Assembly (NCBI GenBank): GCA_937980205.1
Contig: CALJKW010000055.1
Span: 1 to 64,000 of the forward strand
DNA: 64,000 nucleotides
DNA from: an uncultured Myxococcales bacterium
Lineage (GTDB): Bacteria > Myxococcota > Myxococcia > Myxococcales > Myxococcaceae
Direction: 5' to 3'
Shown here: positions 26,725 through 35,869 of the stretch, piece by piece
How positions within the stretch are numbered: the stretch's first letter is position 1
Layout: each line of letters starts with the position of its first letter
Notes under the pieces: model-generated
Seen by the model: the letters and a program-made list of their open reading frames with translations, nothing else
What the model was told of the DNA's origin: nothing
Databases searched by the model: none
Position numbers and translations under genes: made by a program

Positions 26725-26841
26725 TATCCCTCGCCCGTAACGGGCGGTCCATGTCGGCGCAACGCGCTCCGGTCCGGAACAGGGCGTCACGGCGAATCGC
26801 GCACCTGCGACGTGGCCTTCTCGGTGCAGACGAGAGGGCGC

Positions 26842-28218
26842 ATGACCGCACTCCCTGCGAAGCAGCACGTGACGACGGAAGGCTGGCGCAAAGGCAAACC
26901 CGAGGAGGACCCCGAGAAGATGAAGCGCTGGGGCTGGGTCTCCGCGAAGCCGAGCGAGTTCCTCATCTGCATGCGCGGCGGCAAGGTGGTGTTGAGCGGG
27001 CAGGGCGCGACGACGTTCAAGTGGCCGTGGGAGTCGGTCAGCATCGTCCCCACCACCGTGCAGCGGCTGCACTTCGTCGCCGACCAGGTCACCAGCGAGA
27101 AGGTCGGAGTGCAGGTGACGGGCGTCGCCGTCTACCGCATCGCCGACCCGCTCATCGCGTTCCGCATGCTCAACTTCAGCTACCCCGAGCGCGCCCAGGA
27201 GAAGCTCGCCTCGATGATGGTCGAGATGTTCATCGGCGCCACGCGCCGGCTCGTCGCGAACCTCACCGTCGAGCAGTGCATGACGCGCCGGAAGGACGCG
27301 CTCGCCTCCGAGCTGATGCGCGAGATCGCCCCCGTCGTCGGCGGCGTGGGGCGCCCGGACGATCGCACGCAGCGCGGCTGGGGCGTCGTCGTCGACTCGA
27401 TCGAGATCCAGGACGTGCGCGTGATGTCGGCGGCGGTGTTCGCGAACATGCAGGCCCGCTTCCGGCAGGAGCTCGAGCGCCAGGCCCGCGAGGCCGAGCT
27501 CGCGCGCGAGCGCGCGGTGCAGCAGGACGAGGCGGCGACGAGCCGGCAGATCGAGCTCGCGCGCGTCGCGGCCCAGACCGAGGTGCGGCGTGAGAAGCAG
27601 ACGGCCGACGAGGCCGCGCGCCTCGAGAAGCTCGCCGCCGACACGCGCGTCGAGGAGACGCGGCTCGCCACCGAGCGCGCCGCCAGGCAGGCGCAGCTCG
27701 ACTCGGAGCGCGAGCTTCTGCTCAAGAAGATCGAGTCCGAGGCGGCCGTCACGATGCAGAAGCAGCTCGCGGCCGAGCGCGCGCGCATGGCGCAGCTGCA
27801 GGCGGACGCGAAGGCCGAAGCGGCGCGGCACGCGATGCGGATCGCGGCGGAGACGCAGGCGGCCGAGGTGCTCGCCGCGCAGGCGCGCGTGGCCGAGGGC
27901 AAGCGGCTGCTCACCGAGCTGGAGCTCAAGACCGTCGAGCTCGAGACGCAGAAGCAGAAGCTCGCGCACGTGCTCGAGCTCGAGCGGGCCGCGAAGCTGC
28001 GCGAGATCGACAACACGCTGACGCCCGAGGTGATCCAGCTCGCGGTCGCGAACCGCCTGCCCGAGCTCGCCGCCGCGTTCCAGCAGAAGATGGGCGAGGT
28101 CCACGTCACCGCCGTCGATGGCGCGAACCCGTTCGGCTACGTGGCCGCCGCCGTCGAGGGCGTCATGGGGCTCGCGCGCAGCGCGGGCCTGGAGCTTCCG
28201 AAGAAGCCGGCGCAGTAG
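26842..28218 (+). CDS. SPFH (band 7) domain protein with long coiled coil
   Basis: A 458-residue protein. Residues about 35-210 match the SPFH domain of flotillins and prohibitins (FLICMRGGKVVLSGQGATTFKW, VTGVAVYRIADP, VVVDSIEIQDVRV). Residues about 215-390 are a highly charged heptad coiled coil rich in Ala, Glu and Arg. Unlike flotillins, no N-terminal membrane hairpin is visible, so it may be soluble or peripheral. The ATG at 26842 is preceded by GAGAGGG. Divergent from iscS, and it ends 111 bases before a convergent gene. Scaffold for membrane microdomains or a protein complex is the likely class of role. Confidence 0.85.
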   Translation: MTALPAKQHVTTEGWRKGKPEEDPEKMKRWGWVSAKPSEFLICMRGGKVVLSGQGATTFKWPWESVSIVPTTVQRLHFVADQVTSEKVGVQVTGVAVYRIADPLIAFRMLNFSYPERAQEKLASMMVEMFIGATRRLVANLTVEQCMTRRKDALASELMREIAPVVGGVGRPDDRTQRGWGVVVDSIEIQDVRVMSAAVFANMQARFRQELERQAREAELARERAVQQDEAATSRQIELARVAAQTEVRREKQTADEAARLEKLAADTRVEETRLATERAARQAQLDSERELLLKKIESEAAVTMQKQLAAERARMAQLQADAKAEAARHAMRIAAETQAAEVLAAQARVAEGKRLLTELELKTVELETQKQKLAHVLELERAAKLREIDNTLTPEVIQLAVANRLPELAAAFQQKMGEVHVTAVDGANPFGYVAAAVEGVMGLARSAGLELPKKPAQ

Positions 28219-28242
28219 GCGGCGAAGGAAGCTGCCTCTCGT

Positions 28243-28326
28243 TCACGCTGAGCGGAGCGCGCAGCGCGGAGTCGAAGCGGACCGGTGGACACCCATTCGG
28301 CCCCCTTCGACTCCGGCCCGCTTCGC
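28243..28326. repeat. Dispersed palindromic repeat, family A, copy 2 (truncated right arm)
   Basis: TCACGCTGAGCGGAG starts at 28243 and GCGGAGTCGAAGCGG follows; the opposite arm CCCTTCGACTCCGG is near 28302 but lacks its outer CCGCTCAGGGTGA end. It lies between two convergent genes. The first copy is at 9637-9733. A shared transcript end or a REP-like function is possible. Confidence 0.65.
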
Positions 28327-28329
28327 GAG

Positions 28330-30150
28330 CTACTTGAACAGCTTCCCGTACAGCTCGCCGACGGTCTTCTCGCTCTTCTCGTAGAGCTCGGCGTCGCGGA
28401 GGTGATCCCGCACCCGCCGCGGCTCTTTGCTCTTCGAGTACTTCGCCTCGACCTCGGCGGCCTCCTCCTCGAGCTTGCGGTACAGGCCGAGCACGGCCTG
28501 GTCCTTCAGCACGGTGGGGTCGTCGGTGATCCGCTTCTCGATGGCCTCCATCTTCGAGTGCCAGGCGGCGTACCCACCGCCGGTCGGCACCGGAGGCGCC
28601 GCCTCCGCGTGCTTCGCCTCGGGGGGCTTCGCCGGCGGAGGCGCCGGAGTCGGAGGCGGCGGTGCGGCCTTCTTCTCCTCGGACGGGGGCGGCGGAGCGG
28701 CGGCCGCCTTGTCGGCCTGCTTCTGCGCTGCGTCGACCTGCTTCTCGGCTGCGGCGACCTGCTTCTCCGCCTGCGCGACCGCGGCCTCTGCCTGCTTCTC
28801 GGCCGCCTCCGCTTGAGCCTCGGCCTGCTTCTGCAGCGCCTCGGCCTGGGCCTGCGCCGCCTCGACCTGAGCGTCGACGCTGCCGCCGGTCGCCACGCCG
28901 CCGCTGCCGGCGATCGCCCCGGGGATGCCCGCGAGCGTGCTCAAGCAGGCCAGGCCGCCGAGCACCATCAGCACGATGCGGAACCACTTCACGACGCCGG
29001 CGGCGCTGAACCACGTGAAGAAGATGAAGAGCGTCAGCAGCGACGCAGCCAGCCGCAGCACGAGCGGCACGAGGCCGATCAGCGGCAGGTGCACGAGCGA
29101 CAGCACCATCGCCACGAAGTTCGGCAGCGCCAGCAGCGCGAACGCCGTCATGTAGAGCATGAACAGGTTCGTGCGAGAGCGATCGTCGGACGTGCCCTTG
29201 AGGAACTTCACCCACCAGTTGAGCACCGGGTGCCAGATGAAGCCGGTCACCGCGGCGCCGATCACCGCGCCGATCAGCGCCCCGATGGGGAGGATGTCGC
29301 CGATGCTGAGCGTGCCGCTGACGAGCCCGACGACGAGCGCGCCCAGGAACCCGAACGCGGCGCTGATGAGGTAGCCGGGCAGGGCGTAGGCGATCAGCTC
29401 GAAGCGGCCCTTCGGCTCGTGCTTCTGCTCCTGCACGCCCTTGCGGATCGTGCCGACCGGGTTGAACAACATCACCGGCATCGCCGCGAGGTAGAACGCG
29501 AACGCCTTCGGCACCGCGACGAGGAAGTAGCCGACGGTGATCTTCTTCGGCTCACCCGCGCCGGGATCCGTCGGCACCGCCGCATCGGCGGCCGCCGGCT
29601 TCTTCGCCGCGCCCTTCGACGGCTCGGCCTCGGCCTTCGCCGGCGGCTTCTTCGACGGCGGCGGCTGCGAGAGGTTCTTGCCCTTCGAGATGCTCGGCTC
29701 CTTCGAGGCCGCACCCGCGGCGCCGGCGTTCTTCTTCGACGGCGCCTCCTTGGCGGCGGGCATCGGCTTCGGCGTCGCCTCGTCCTCGCTGGCGGGCTCG
29801 TCCATCGCGCCCTCGTCGTCTCCGCGCGCCATGTTGGTGGGCTCGGCGGCCTCGCCGTCGGCCATCACCTGCACGACCTCGAACTTCGCCTGGCTCATCT
29901 GGAAGATGTCGCCGGGCAGCAGCTCGGTCGCGTCCTTGATGCGCTCCTTCTGCAGCCACGTGCCGTTCGAGGAGCCGAGATCCTCGAGGAACCAGGCGCC
30001 GTTCTCTCCGAAGACGCGCGCGTGGCGTTTGCTCACGCCGGTGTCACGCAGCTGAATGTTGGCGTCTCCGCCTTCGCGACCGAAGGTGAGGCCCTCCTCG
30101 GGGACGATGAGGGGTTTCTGGGTCGCCAGGTCTTTCAACTCGAGGGGCAT
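28330..30150 (-). CDS. FHA domain membrane protein with Yip1-type region
   Basis: A 606-residue protein. Residues about 12-95 are an FHA domain (LTFGREGGDANIQLRDTGVSKRHARV, DLGSSNGTWLQKERI). A Pro/Ala/Lys linker follows to about residue 205. Residues about 210-425 hold about five to six hydrophobic segments with Yip1-like features (PVMLFNPVGTIRKGVQEQ, ISAAFGFLGALVVGLV, LIGAVIGAAVTGFIWHPVLN). Then an Ala/Gln coiled coil (about 435-490), a Pro-rich stretch and a C-terminal helical tail. The ATG at 30150 starts the FHA domain. FHA implies that a Ser/Thr kinase partner exists. It diverges from the M1 peptidase gene by 49 bases. Confidence 0.85.
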   Translation of the reverse strand: MPLELKDLATQKPLIVPEEGLTFGREGGDANIQLRDTGVSKRHARVFGENGAWFLEDLGSSNGTWLQKERIKDATELLPGDIFQMSQAKFEVVQVMADGEAAEPTNMARGDDEGAMDEPASEDEATPKPMPAAKEAPSKKNAGAAGAASKEPSISKGKNLSQPPPSKKPPAKAEAEPSKGAAKKPAAADAAVPTDPGAGEPKKITVGYFLVAVPKAFAFYLAAMPVMLFNPVGTIRKGVQEQKHEPKGRFELIAYALPGYLISAAFGFLGALVVGLVSGTLSIGDILPIGALIGAVIGAAVTGFIWHPVLNWWVKFLKGTSDDRSRTNLFMLYMTAFALLALPNFVAMVLSLVHLPLIGLVPLVLRLAASLLTLFIFFTWFSAAGVVKWFRIVLMVLGGLACLSTLAGIPGAIAGSGGVATGGSVDAQVEAAQAQAEALQKQAEAQAEAAEKQAEAAVAQAEKQVAAAEKQVDAAQKQADKAAAAPPPPSEEKKAAPPPPTPAPPPAKPPEAKHAEAAPPVPTGGGYAAWHSKMEAIEKRITDDPTVLKDQAVLGLYRKLEEEAAEVEAKYSKSKEPRRVRDHLRDAELYEKSEKTVGELYGKLFK

Positions 30151-30199
30151 GGGGACAAGGTAGCGCAAGAGCGCCGCGTGGTAGAAGGCCAACGAAGCA

Positions 30200-31957
30200 A
30201 TGCCGGACGTGAGCTCCAGGAAGTTCGCCGCCGTCTTCGCCAGGGCCCTCGCCGACAGCGGCAAGCTCACGAAGCGCGAGCTGAAGGACCTCGAGGCCGC
30301 CCAGGCCGGCATCGCGAACCCGAAGGAGCGCGCCGCCGCGCGGAGCATCATGCTGCTGCTGCGCAAGGACGCCGAGCTCGACAGCTTCGAGCTGACTCCG
30401 GTGCGCAAGGCGCTCGGCGTGCTCATCGGCGTCTCGAAGGGCCCGCTGCCGAAAGATCTCGAGGCCGCGCTCGAGAACGCCGTGCCGCAGGCGAACGTGC
30501 AGGTGAAGCACTACGACCTCACGTTCGACTTCAGCCCGAAGAAGCCGCCGTTCCCCGCGCGCGCCGTCATCACGCTCGACGCCGCGGCGCCGGCCGACGC
30601 GATCCTCGAGGTGAACCCCCAGCGGCTCTCGATCGCGAGCGTCACCGCCGGCGGGAAGCCGGTGCCGTTCGAGCTGCGCGACGGCCGCCTGCACGTCTCG
30701 GCCCGCGGCGCGAAGGCGATCACCGTCGACTACACGGTGAAGCCGGACGATCGAAAGGTCACCGACACGAGCTTCGGCCTCTTGCGCGACAAGTACACCG
30801 GTCACATGTGGACGCTGACGTGGCCGTACAACACGGGCGCCTTGTTCCCCTCGAGCTCCGACCCGGCCGACGGCTCCACCGCGCGCGTGACGGTGAAGGT
30901 GGGCAGCGGCATGGAGGCGGTCGCGACCGGCACCCAGCAGGCCGACGGCTCGTTCGTCACCAGCGCCGAGGCGCCGGCCTACGGCATCGCCGTGTACACC
31001 TCGCCCGACTTCCTGCCTGGCGACGGCGGGACGAGCGAAGACGGCGTGAAGGTCGAGTCGTTCGGTCGCGCGCGCGCGGCCACCGAGCCGAGCCGCAAGG
31101 CGTACCGCGACACCGCCCGCGCCGCGCTCGACTTCTACGCGAGCTGGCTCGGCAAGTTCGACTACGGAGAGACGCTGAAGCTCGTCGAGGTCGACGGGCC
31201 CTTCTTCGGCATGGAGCACACCGCCGCGGTCGCGATGATGATGGGCGCGCTGCGCGACGTCGACGACGCGAAGGAGACCGCCGCCCACGAGACGGCGCAC
31301 CACTGGTTCGGAGACAACGTCCGCATCCAGCACTGGGGCGACTTCTGGATGAGCGAGGGCTTCACGAACTACGCGACGTTCCGCTACTTCCGCCACGCCG
31401 AGGGCGAGAAGAAGTTCTTCGCGCTGCTCGACGAGGGCAAAGACGCGCTCGACGACTCGCTCGAAGAGAACCCGCACGCGCTGATCGAGCCTGCGCACAC
31501 CGAGATCGCCGAGATCTTCGACCAGGTCCCGTACCAGCTCGGCCCGTGGATGCTGCGCATGATGGAGGTCGAGCTGGGCACCTCGAAGTTCGATGCGCTC
31601 TTGCGCGACTGGTACCAGGCGAACCGGCAGAAGGCGGTCTCCACGGCGCAGTTCGTGGCGTTCGCGAAGAAGGAGACCGGCCACGACTTCGGCCCGTTCT
31701 TCGCGCGGTGGAACGGCATCACGGCCGTGCCGCGTTATGACGCCCGGGTGAAGCTCAGCGGCACCCAGGTGGAGATCTCGCTCGACGCGAAGGCCGCGGG
31801 CCCGAAGGGCCTGCAGATCCCCGTGGTGCTCGAGGGCATTCACGAGTCGAAGACCGTCCTGGTCGACCCGACGAAGAAGCTCGCCCTCGACGTCGGCTTT
31901 CAGGTGACGAAGGTGCGCTGGGATCCCGAGCGCACCGTGCTCGCGTACGTAGAGTGA
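30200..31957 (+). CDS. M1 family metallopeptidase
   Basis: A 585-residue protein. The zinc motif HETAHHWFGDNV (HExxH) with the third ligand Glu about 18 residues on (FWMSEGFTNY) and the substrate-binding FFGMEHTAAV (GxMEN counterpart) define M1 aminopeptidases. An N-terminal beta-sandwich (about 120-270: VQVKHYDLTFDFSPKKPPFP, ILEVNPQRLSIASV) and a C-terminal beta-domain (about 510-585) are present, but the helical domain IV of PepN is absent. The first 95 residues are helical and unusual. There is no signal peptide, so it is probably cytosolic. Divergent from the FHA-Yip1 gene. Confidence 0.9.
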   Translation: MPDVSSRKFAAVFARALADSGKLTKRELKDLEAAQAGIANPKERAAARSIMLLLRKDAELDSFELTPVRKALGVLIGVSKGPLPKDLEAALENAVPQANVQVKHYDLTFDFSPKKPPFPARAVITLDAAAPADAILEVNPQRLSIASVTAGGKPVPFELRDGRLHVSARGAKAITVDYTVKPDDRKVTDTSFGLLRDKYTGHMWTLTWPYNTGALFPSSSDPADGSTARVTVKVGSGMEAVATGTQQADGSFVTSAEAPAYGIAVYTSPDFLPGDGGTSEDGVKVESFGRARAATEPSRKAYRDTARAALDFYASWLGKFDYGETLKLVEVDGPFFGMEHTAAVAMMMGALRDVDDAKETAAHETAHHWFGDNVRIQHWGDFWMSEGFTNYATFRYFRHAEGEKKFFALLDEGKDALDDSLEENPHALIEPAHTEIAEIFDQVPYQLGPWMLRMMEVELGTSKFDALLRDWYQANRQKAVSTAQFVAFAKKETGHDFGPFFARWNGITAVPRYDARVKLSGTQVEISLDAKAAGPKGLQIPVVLEGIHESKTVLVDPTKKLALDVGFQVTKVRWDPERTVLAYVE

Positions 31958-31993
31958 AACTGAACCCCTCTTGAGGTCACTGTCGTCTACCCC

Positions 31994-33391
31994 ATGGCCC
32001 GCTCGAAGGTACTGCTGCTGGGATTCGCCGCCGCGCTCGGCATCGCGTTCATCCCGTTCATCCTGCCGACCGGGCCCACCGCGGGGCTCGACGCCTCGAA
32101 GTTCCTCGCCGGCGGCCAGTTCGCCGTCGCCGCCGGAGTCATCTTCCTCGGCGGTCTGCTCACCTCGCTGACGCCCTGCGTCTACCCGCTCATCCCCATC
32201 ACCGTCGGAGTCTTCGGCGCGCGCCAGGCCGACAGCCGCGGCCGCGCCGTCATCCTCACCACGGCGTACGTCGTGGGCATGGGCGTCGTGTTCGCCACGC
32301 TCGGCGTCGTCGCGGCGCTCGCGGGCAAGGCGTTCGGCACCGCGCTCGGTAACCCGCTCGTCGCCGTCGGCATCGCCGTCTTCCTGCTCGCGCTCGCGTC
32401 GTCGATGTTCGGAGCGTTCGAGCTCGCGCTGCCCCCCGGCCTCGCCACGAGGCTCGGCACCGTCGGCGGCGGCGGCCTCGTCGGCGCGCTGCTCATGGGC
32501 GCGGTCTCCGGCTTCCTCGCGGCGCCGTGCACCGGCCCGGTGCTCTCGGGCGTGCTGACGTTCGTCTCTCGCACGCAGGACCCGGCGCTCGGCGGCGCGC
32601 TGCTGTTCATCTACGCGCTCGGCATCGGCGTCCCGTTCTTCCTCATCGGCGTGTTCCTGGTCCGCCTGCCCAAGGGCGGCGTGTGGATGGAGTGGGTCAA
32701 GAGCGTCTTCGGCATCGCGCTCGTCGCGCTCGCGATCTCGTACCTGCGCGACGCGGTGCCGGCGGTGCGCGAGGGGCTCGCCGCCGTCACGACCGCGCTC
32801 GGCCGCAACCCGGCGATCATCACGGCGGCGGTGCTCGCGCTCGTCGGCGTCGTGCTCGGCGCCGTTCACCTCTCGTTCAAGGACGGCACCCGCGGCGAGG
32901 CGCTGTTGAAGGCGGCCGGCGTTCTCGCGCTCGTCGTCGCGCTGTCGCTGCGCACGTCTCCGCTGCCGGAAGCGAAGCCCGCCGGCGGAGGCCGCCCGAT
33001 GGAGTGGGCGAGCTTCAAGGCCGAGGTCGTGGGCAGCGCCGAGCCGTTCGACAAGCTGCTCGAGCAGGCGAAGGCCACGTGCAAGCCGGTGATGATCGAC
33101 TTCTTCGCCGAGTGGTGCGCCGCCTGTAAGGAGCTCGACGCGCACACGTACACCTCGCAGGCCGTCGTCGCCGAGACCGAGCGGTTCGTGAACATCAAGG
33201 TCGACGGCACGAACGATCACGAGGTGCTCGACACGCTCTACGAGCGCTTCGGCGTGAAGGGCCTGCCGACCGTCGCGTTCGTCGACCCGAAGGGCACCGT
33301 GCTGCAGGACCCGAAGGTGACGGGCTTTCTGCCGCCCGATCAGTTCCTCGCCGAGCTCAAGAAGGTGCAGTCCGGCGAGTGCGCGCACTGA
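31994..33391 (+). CDS. dsbD: Thiol:disulfide interchange protein DsbD-like (no alpha domain)
   Basis: A 465-residue membrane protein. The transmembrane beta domain shows the paired Cys in LTPCVYPLIPI and APCTGPVLSG. The C-terminal thioredoxin-like gamma domain holds FFAEWCAACKELD with the CxxC pair, and GVKGLPTVAFVD with the cis-Pro. DsbD carries electrons from cytoplasmic thioredoxin to periplasmic partners. The usual N-terminal alpha domain is missing; only one hydrophobic segment (LLLGFAAALGIAFIPFI) precedes the beta domain. Partners such as a thioredoxin-fold lipoprotein lie at 35856-36332. Confidence 0.9.
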   Translation: MARSKVLLLGFAAALGIAFIPFILPTGPTAGLDASKFLAGGQFAVAAGVIFLGGLLTSLTPCVYPLIPITVGVFGARQADSRGRAVILTTAYVVGMGVVFATLGVVAALAGKAFGTALGNPLVAVGIAVFLLALASSMFGAFELALPPGLATRLGTVGGGGLVGALLMGAVSGFLAAPCTGPVLSGVLTFVSRTQDPALGGALLFIYALGIGVPFFLIGVFLVRLPKGGVWMEWVKSVFGIALVALAISYLRDAVPAVREGLAAVTTALGRNPAIITAAVLALVGVVLGAVHLSFKDGTRGEALLKAAGVLALVVALSLRTSPLPEAKPAGGGRPMEWASFKAEVVGSAEPFDKLLEQAKATCKPVMIDFFAEWCAACKELDAHTYTSQAVVAETERFVNIKVDGTNDHEVLDTLYERFGVKGLPTVAFVDPKGTVLQDPKVTGFLPPDQFLAELKKVQSGECAH

Positions 33392-33462
33392 CTCGCCTCC
33401 CGCTCCCCTCGTCGGGAAGAGGGGGCCGTTGAGCGCTGCGCACAATCGGCTAGGTTCGAAAA

Positions 33463-33978
33463 ATGTTCGCCCTGGTCCTCGTAGCCGTCACCGCCGCACC
33501 CGACGCAGGAGTCTCCGACGCCGACGCGCTGCGAGCCTGTCTCAAGACGAAGACCAGGAACATCGAGGCCGCGTGCGTCGTGAAGGGCGGGGTGATCGTC
33601 GACACCGGCCCGGCCGAGACGGTGCGCGCCGAGGCGGTTAAGGCGTTCATGAACGAGCAGGCCGCGGCGTGGAACAAGGGCGACCTCGACGCGTTCGCGG
33701 CCTCGTACGCCGACGACGCGACGTTCATCACGCCGAGCGGCCTCACCAAGGGGCGCGACCAGGTGCTCGCGCGCTACAAGAAGCGTTACCCCGACAAGGC
33801 GGCGATGGGCACGCTGACGTTCGAGTTCCTCGACGTGCGCGTGACGGCGGGCGCGGTGTCGGTGATCGCGAAGTGGAACCTGTCGTATCCGAACAAGCCG
33901 TCCGCTTCGGGCAACACGCTCGTGGTCCTCCAACCGAGAGGCAGTTCATGGATGGTGGTCCAAGACGCGTCGATGTGA
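33463..33978 (+). CDS. Secreted NTF2-like (DUF4440/SnoaL) protein
   Basis: A 171-residue protein with a short hydrophobic N-terminus (MFALVLVAVTAAPDAG) that looks like a signal peptide. Residues about 55-171 have the NTF2-like pattern of small stress or polyketide-cyclase-like proteins: AFMNEQAAAWNKGDLDAFAASYADDATFITPSGLTKGRDQV and KWNLSYPNKPSASGNTLVVLQ. These proteins often bind small ligands or are non-enzymatic. Residues 25-50 carry two Cys (RACLKTKT, EAACVVKG). It ends in a GTGA junction with the next gene. Confidence 0.78.
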   Translation: MFALVLVAVTAAPDAGVSDADALRACLKTKTRNIEAACVVKGGVIVDTGPAETVRAEAVKAFMNEQAAAWNKGDLDAFAASYADDATFITPSGLTKGRDQVLARYKKRYPDKAAMGTLTFEFLDVRVTAGAVSVIAKWNLSYPNKPSASGNTLVVLQPRGSSWMVVQDASM

Positions 33979-34868
33979 CCCCTCCCTCTCCCCCCGCCGG
34001 GGAGAGGGGCGAGCGCGCGAGAGTCACGACCAGCGACGGCTTCGTGCTGGGCGCCCAGGTCTTCGCGCCGGCAGAGGCACCGCGCGCGATCGCCGTGGTC
34101 GCTCCGGCGATGGCCGTGCTGCAGCGCGTGTACCGCGCGTTCGCGGGCACGCTCGCCTCCCGCGGCATCGCGACCGTCACCTTCGACTACCGCGGAGTCG
34201 GCGAGTCGAAGCCGCCCACGCTGCGCGGCTTTCACGCGACGGCGACGGACTGGGCCCGCCTCGATCTCCCCGCGGCGATCGACTTCGCGCGCGAGCGGTT
34301 CGGTGCGTCGACGCCCACCTTCCTCGTGGGCCACAGCATCGGCGGTCAGATCCTCGGGCTGTGCCCGCGGGCCCCGTCGCTTACAGGCGCGGTGCTGGTC
34401 GCGGCGCAGAGCGGCTACTGGAAGAACTGGTCCGGCGCGCCGCGGGCGCTGATGTTCCTCCACTGGCACCTGATGCCGCTCGTCGCGCGCGCGGCGGGCT
34501 ACCTGCCGATGGCCGCCGTGCGGCAGGGCGAGAACGTGCCGCTCGGCGTCGCGCTCGAGTGGGCGAGCTGGGGCCGGCATCCCCGCTACATCCTCTCGAG
34601 CCCGTACGCCGAGCACGACTCGCTCGAGATCCCGATCCGCGCGTACCTCATCTCGGACGACGCCTTGGCACCGCCCGCATCGGTCCGCGCGCTGGTCGAC
34701 TTCCACGCGCGAGCGCCGATCGAGCTGAAGGAGCTCAGGCCCGCCGAGCTCGGCACCCGCGCCATCGGCCACTTCGGCATCTTCCGGCGCGAGTTCAAGT
34801 CCACCTTCCACGAGGAAGTGGCGGAGTGGATTCTCGCGCGCTCCGGTGGCAAGCGGGACGCCTCATGA
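33975..34868 (+). CDS. Alpha/beta hydrolase (COG4757-like)
   Basis: A 297-residue protein: TTSDGFVLGAQVF, PAMAVLQRVYRAFAGTLASRG, TFDYRGVGESKPPTLRGF, nucleophile elbow GHSIGGQ and a late basic/His segment (RAIGHFGIFRREF) that carries the catalytic His. The family is thought to hydrolyse esters; no substrate is known. The start is GTG at 33975, overlapping the stop of the previous gene. A 10-bp hairpin (33984-33993 with 33999-34008) lies inside its first codons. It ends in an ATGA junction. Confidence 0.85.
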   Translation: MTPPSPPAGERGERARVTTSDGFVLGAQVFAPAEAPRAIAVVAPAMAVLQRVYRAFAGTLASRGIATVTFDYRGVGESKPPTLRGFHATATDWARLDLPAAIDFARERFGASTPTFLVGHSIGGQILGLCPRAPSLTGAVLVAAQSGYWKNWSGAPRALMFLHWHLMPLVARAAGYLPMAAVRQGENVPLGVALEWASWGRHPRYILSSPYAEHDSLEIPIRAYLISDDALAPPASVRALVDFHARAPIELKELRPAELGTRAIGHFGIFRREFKSTFHEEVAEWILARSGGKRDAS

Positions 34869-35869
34869 CGCGCTTCGTGCTCGTGCTCGCCATCGTCGCG
34901 TCTGCCACCTGCGGCCCGCGGGTGACGCCGCTCCTCGACCTGCCGAAGCCGACCCGCGATGCGGGAGTCGGCGACGATGGAGGGCTCGACGACGCCGGAG
35001 TGCTGGCCGGCCTCGACTGCCGTCCCTGCGACACGTGGGGCCCGGTGCAGATCCTGGCGCCGCTGCCGATGGACCTGGTCGAGCTCTCCGGCCTCTCCGC
35101 GAGCGCGGCGATGCCCGGAGTCTTCTATGGGCACAACGACTCGGGCGACTCGGCGCGGCTGTTCGCGTTCAGCGCGACGGGCCTGTTGCTCGCCGAGCTC
35201 AAGCTGCCCGGCGCCACCGCCACCGACTGGGAGGACATGGCGCTCGGCCCCTGCGAGGGCGGCGGCTCGTGCCTCTTCCTCGCCGACATCGGTGACAACC
35301 TGAGGCGGCGCGGCAACTACGTCATCTACCGCTCACGCGAGCCGGACCTGCGCGCGGTCGTCAGCGGCGCGATGCAGGCGCCGGTGCAGATGGAGCTCAC
35401 CTTCGATCGCCTGCCGTTCGTGTACCCGAACGGAGAGCGGCACAACGCGGAGACGCTGCTCAGCCACCCCGTCACCGGAGATCTCTACATCGTCACCAAG
35501 GCGCCCGGCGGCACGCAGAGCCGCGTCTTCCGCTTCCCGCGGCCGTTCACGCCCGGCACCACCGTGACGCTCATCGACCTCGGCGACGCCACGGTGCCTG
35601 CGCAGGGCGACTCGCTGGTGACCGGCGGCGACATCAGCCCGTGCGGAGACGCGGTGATCTTCCGCATGTACAACCGCAACGTCGTGCTGCACGCCGCGCC
35701 CGACGCGGGGTTCGAGAGCGCCTTCACGGCGATGCCCCTCGAGGCGCCGGTGCCCATCGACGAGCCACAGGGCGAGGCGATCGTCTGGGGCCTCGACGGT
35801 CAGAGCTACTTCAGCGCGAGCGAAGGCTCGGGCCAGAGCCTGCACGGGGTGCGCTGTGCGCGGCCGTGA
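34865..35869 (+). CDS. Putative lipoprotein, beta-propeller-like
   Basis: A 334-residue protein. MTRFVLVLAIVASATC is a lipoprotein signal with Cys16. The mature part begins with an Asp/Gly/Ala-rich segment and then has repeated strand patterns (FYGHNDSGDSARLFAFSATG, DWEDMALGPCEGG, LFLADIGDNLRRRGNY, YIVTKAPGGTQSRVFRFP). The W-E-D-M-A and D-I-G-D-N motifs are like those of surface-anchored phytase- or esterase-like propellers. No catalytic site is assigned. It is coupled to the hydrolase before it (ATGA) and overlaps the next gene by 14 bases. Confidence 0.78.
   Translation: MTRFVLVLAIVASATCGPRVTPLLDLPKPTRDAGVGDDGGLDDAGVLAGLDCRPCDTWGPVQILAPLPMDLVELSGLSASAAMPGVFYGHNDSGDSARLFAFSATGLLLAELKLPGATATDWEDMALGPCEGGGSCLFLADIGDNLRRRGNYVIYRSREPDLRAVVSGAMQAPVQMELTFDRLPFVYPNGERHNAETLLSHPVTGDLYIVTKAPGGTQSRVFRFPRPFTPGTTVTLIDLGDATVPAQGDSLVTGGDISPCGDAVIFRMYNRNVVLHAAPDAGFESAFTAMPLEAPVPIDEPQGEAIVWGLDGQSYFSASEGSGQSLHGVRCARP

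Noticed and set aside
28285..31740. Long plus-strand frame of about 1,150 codons across the FHA-Yip1 and M1 genes
   Set aside because: No recognisable domain; antisense to FHA-Yip1 and shifted relative to the peptidase.
30044..33445. Long minus-strand frame of about 1,130 codons opposite the M1 peptidase and DsbD
   Set aside because: Composition dominated by Arg, Glu, His and Ala with no motif; both plus-strand genes are clearly real.
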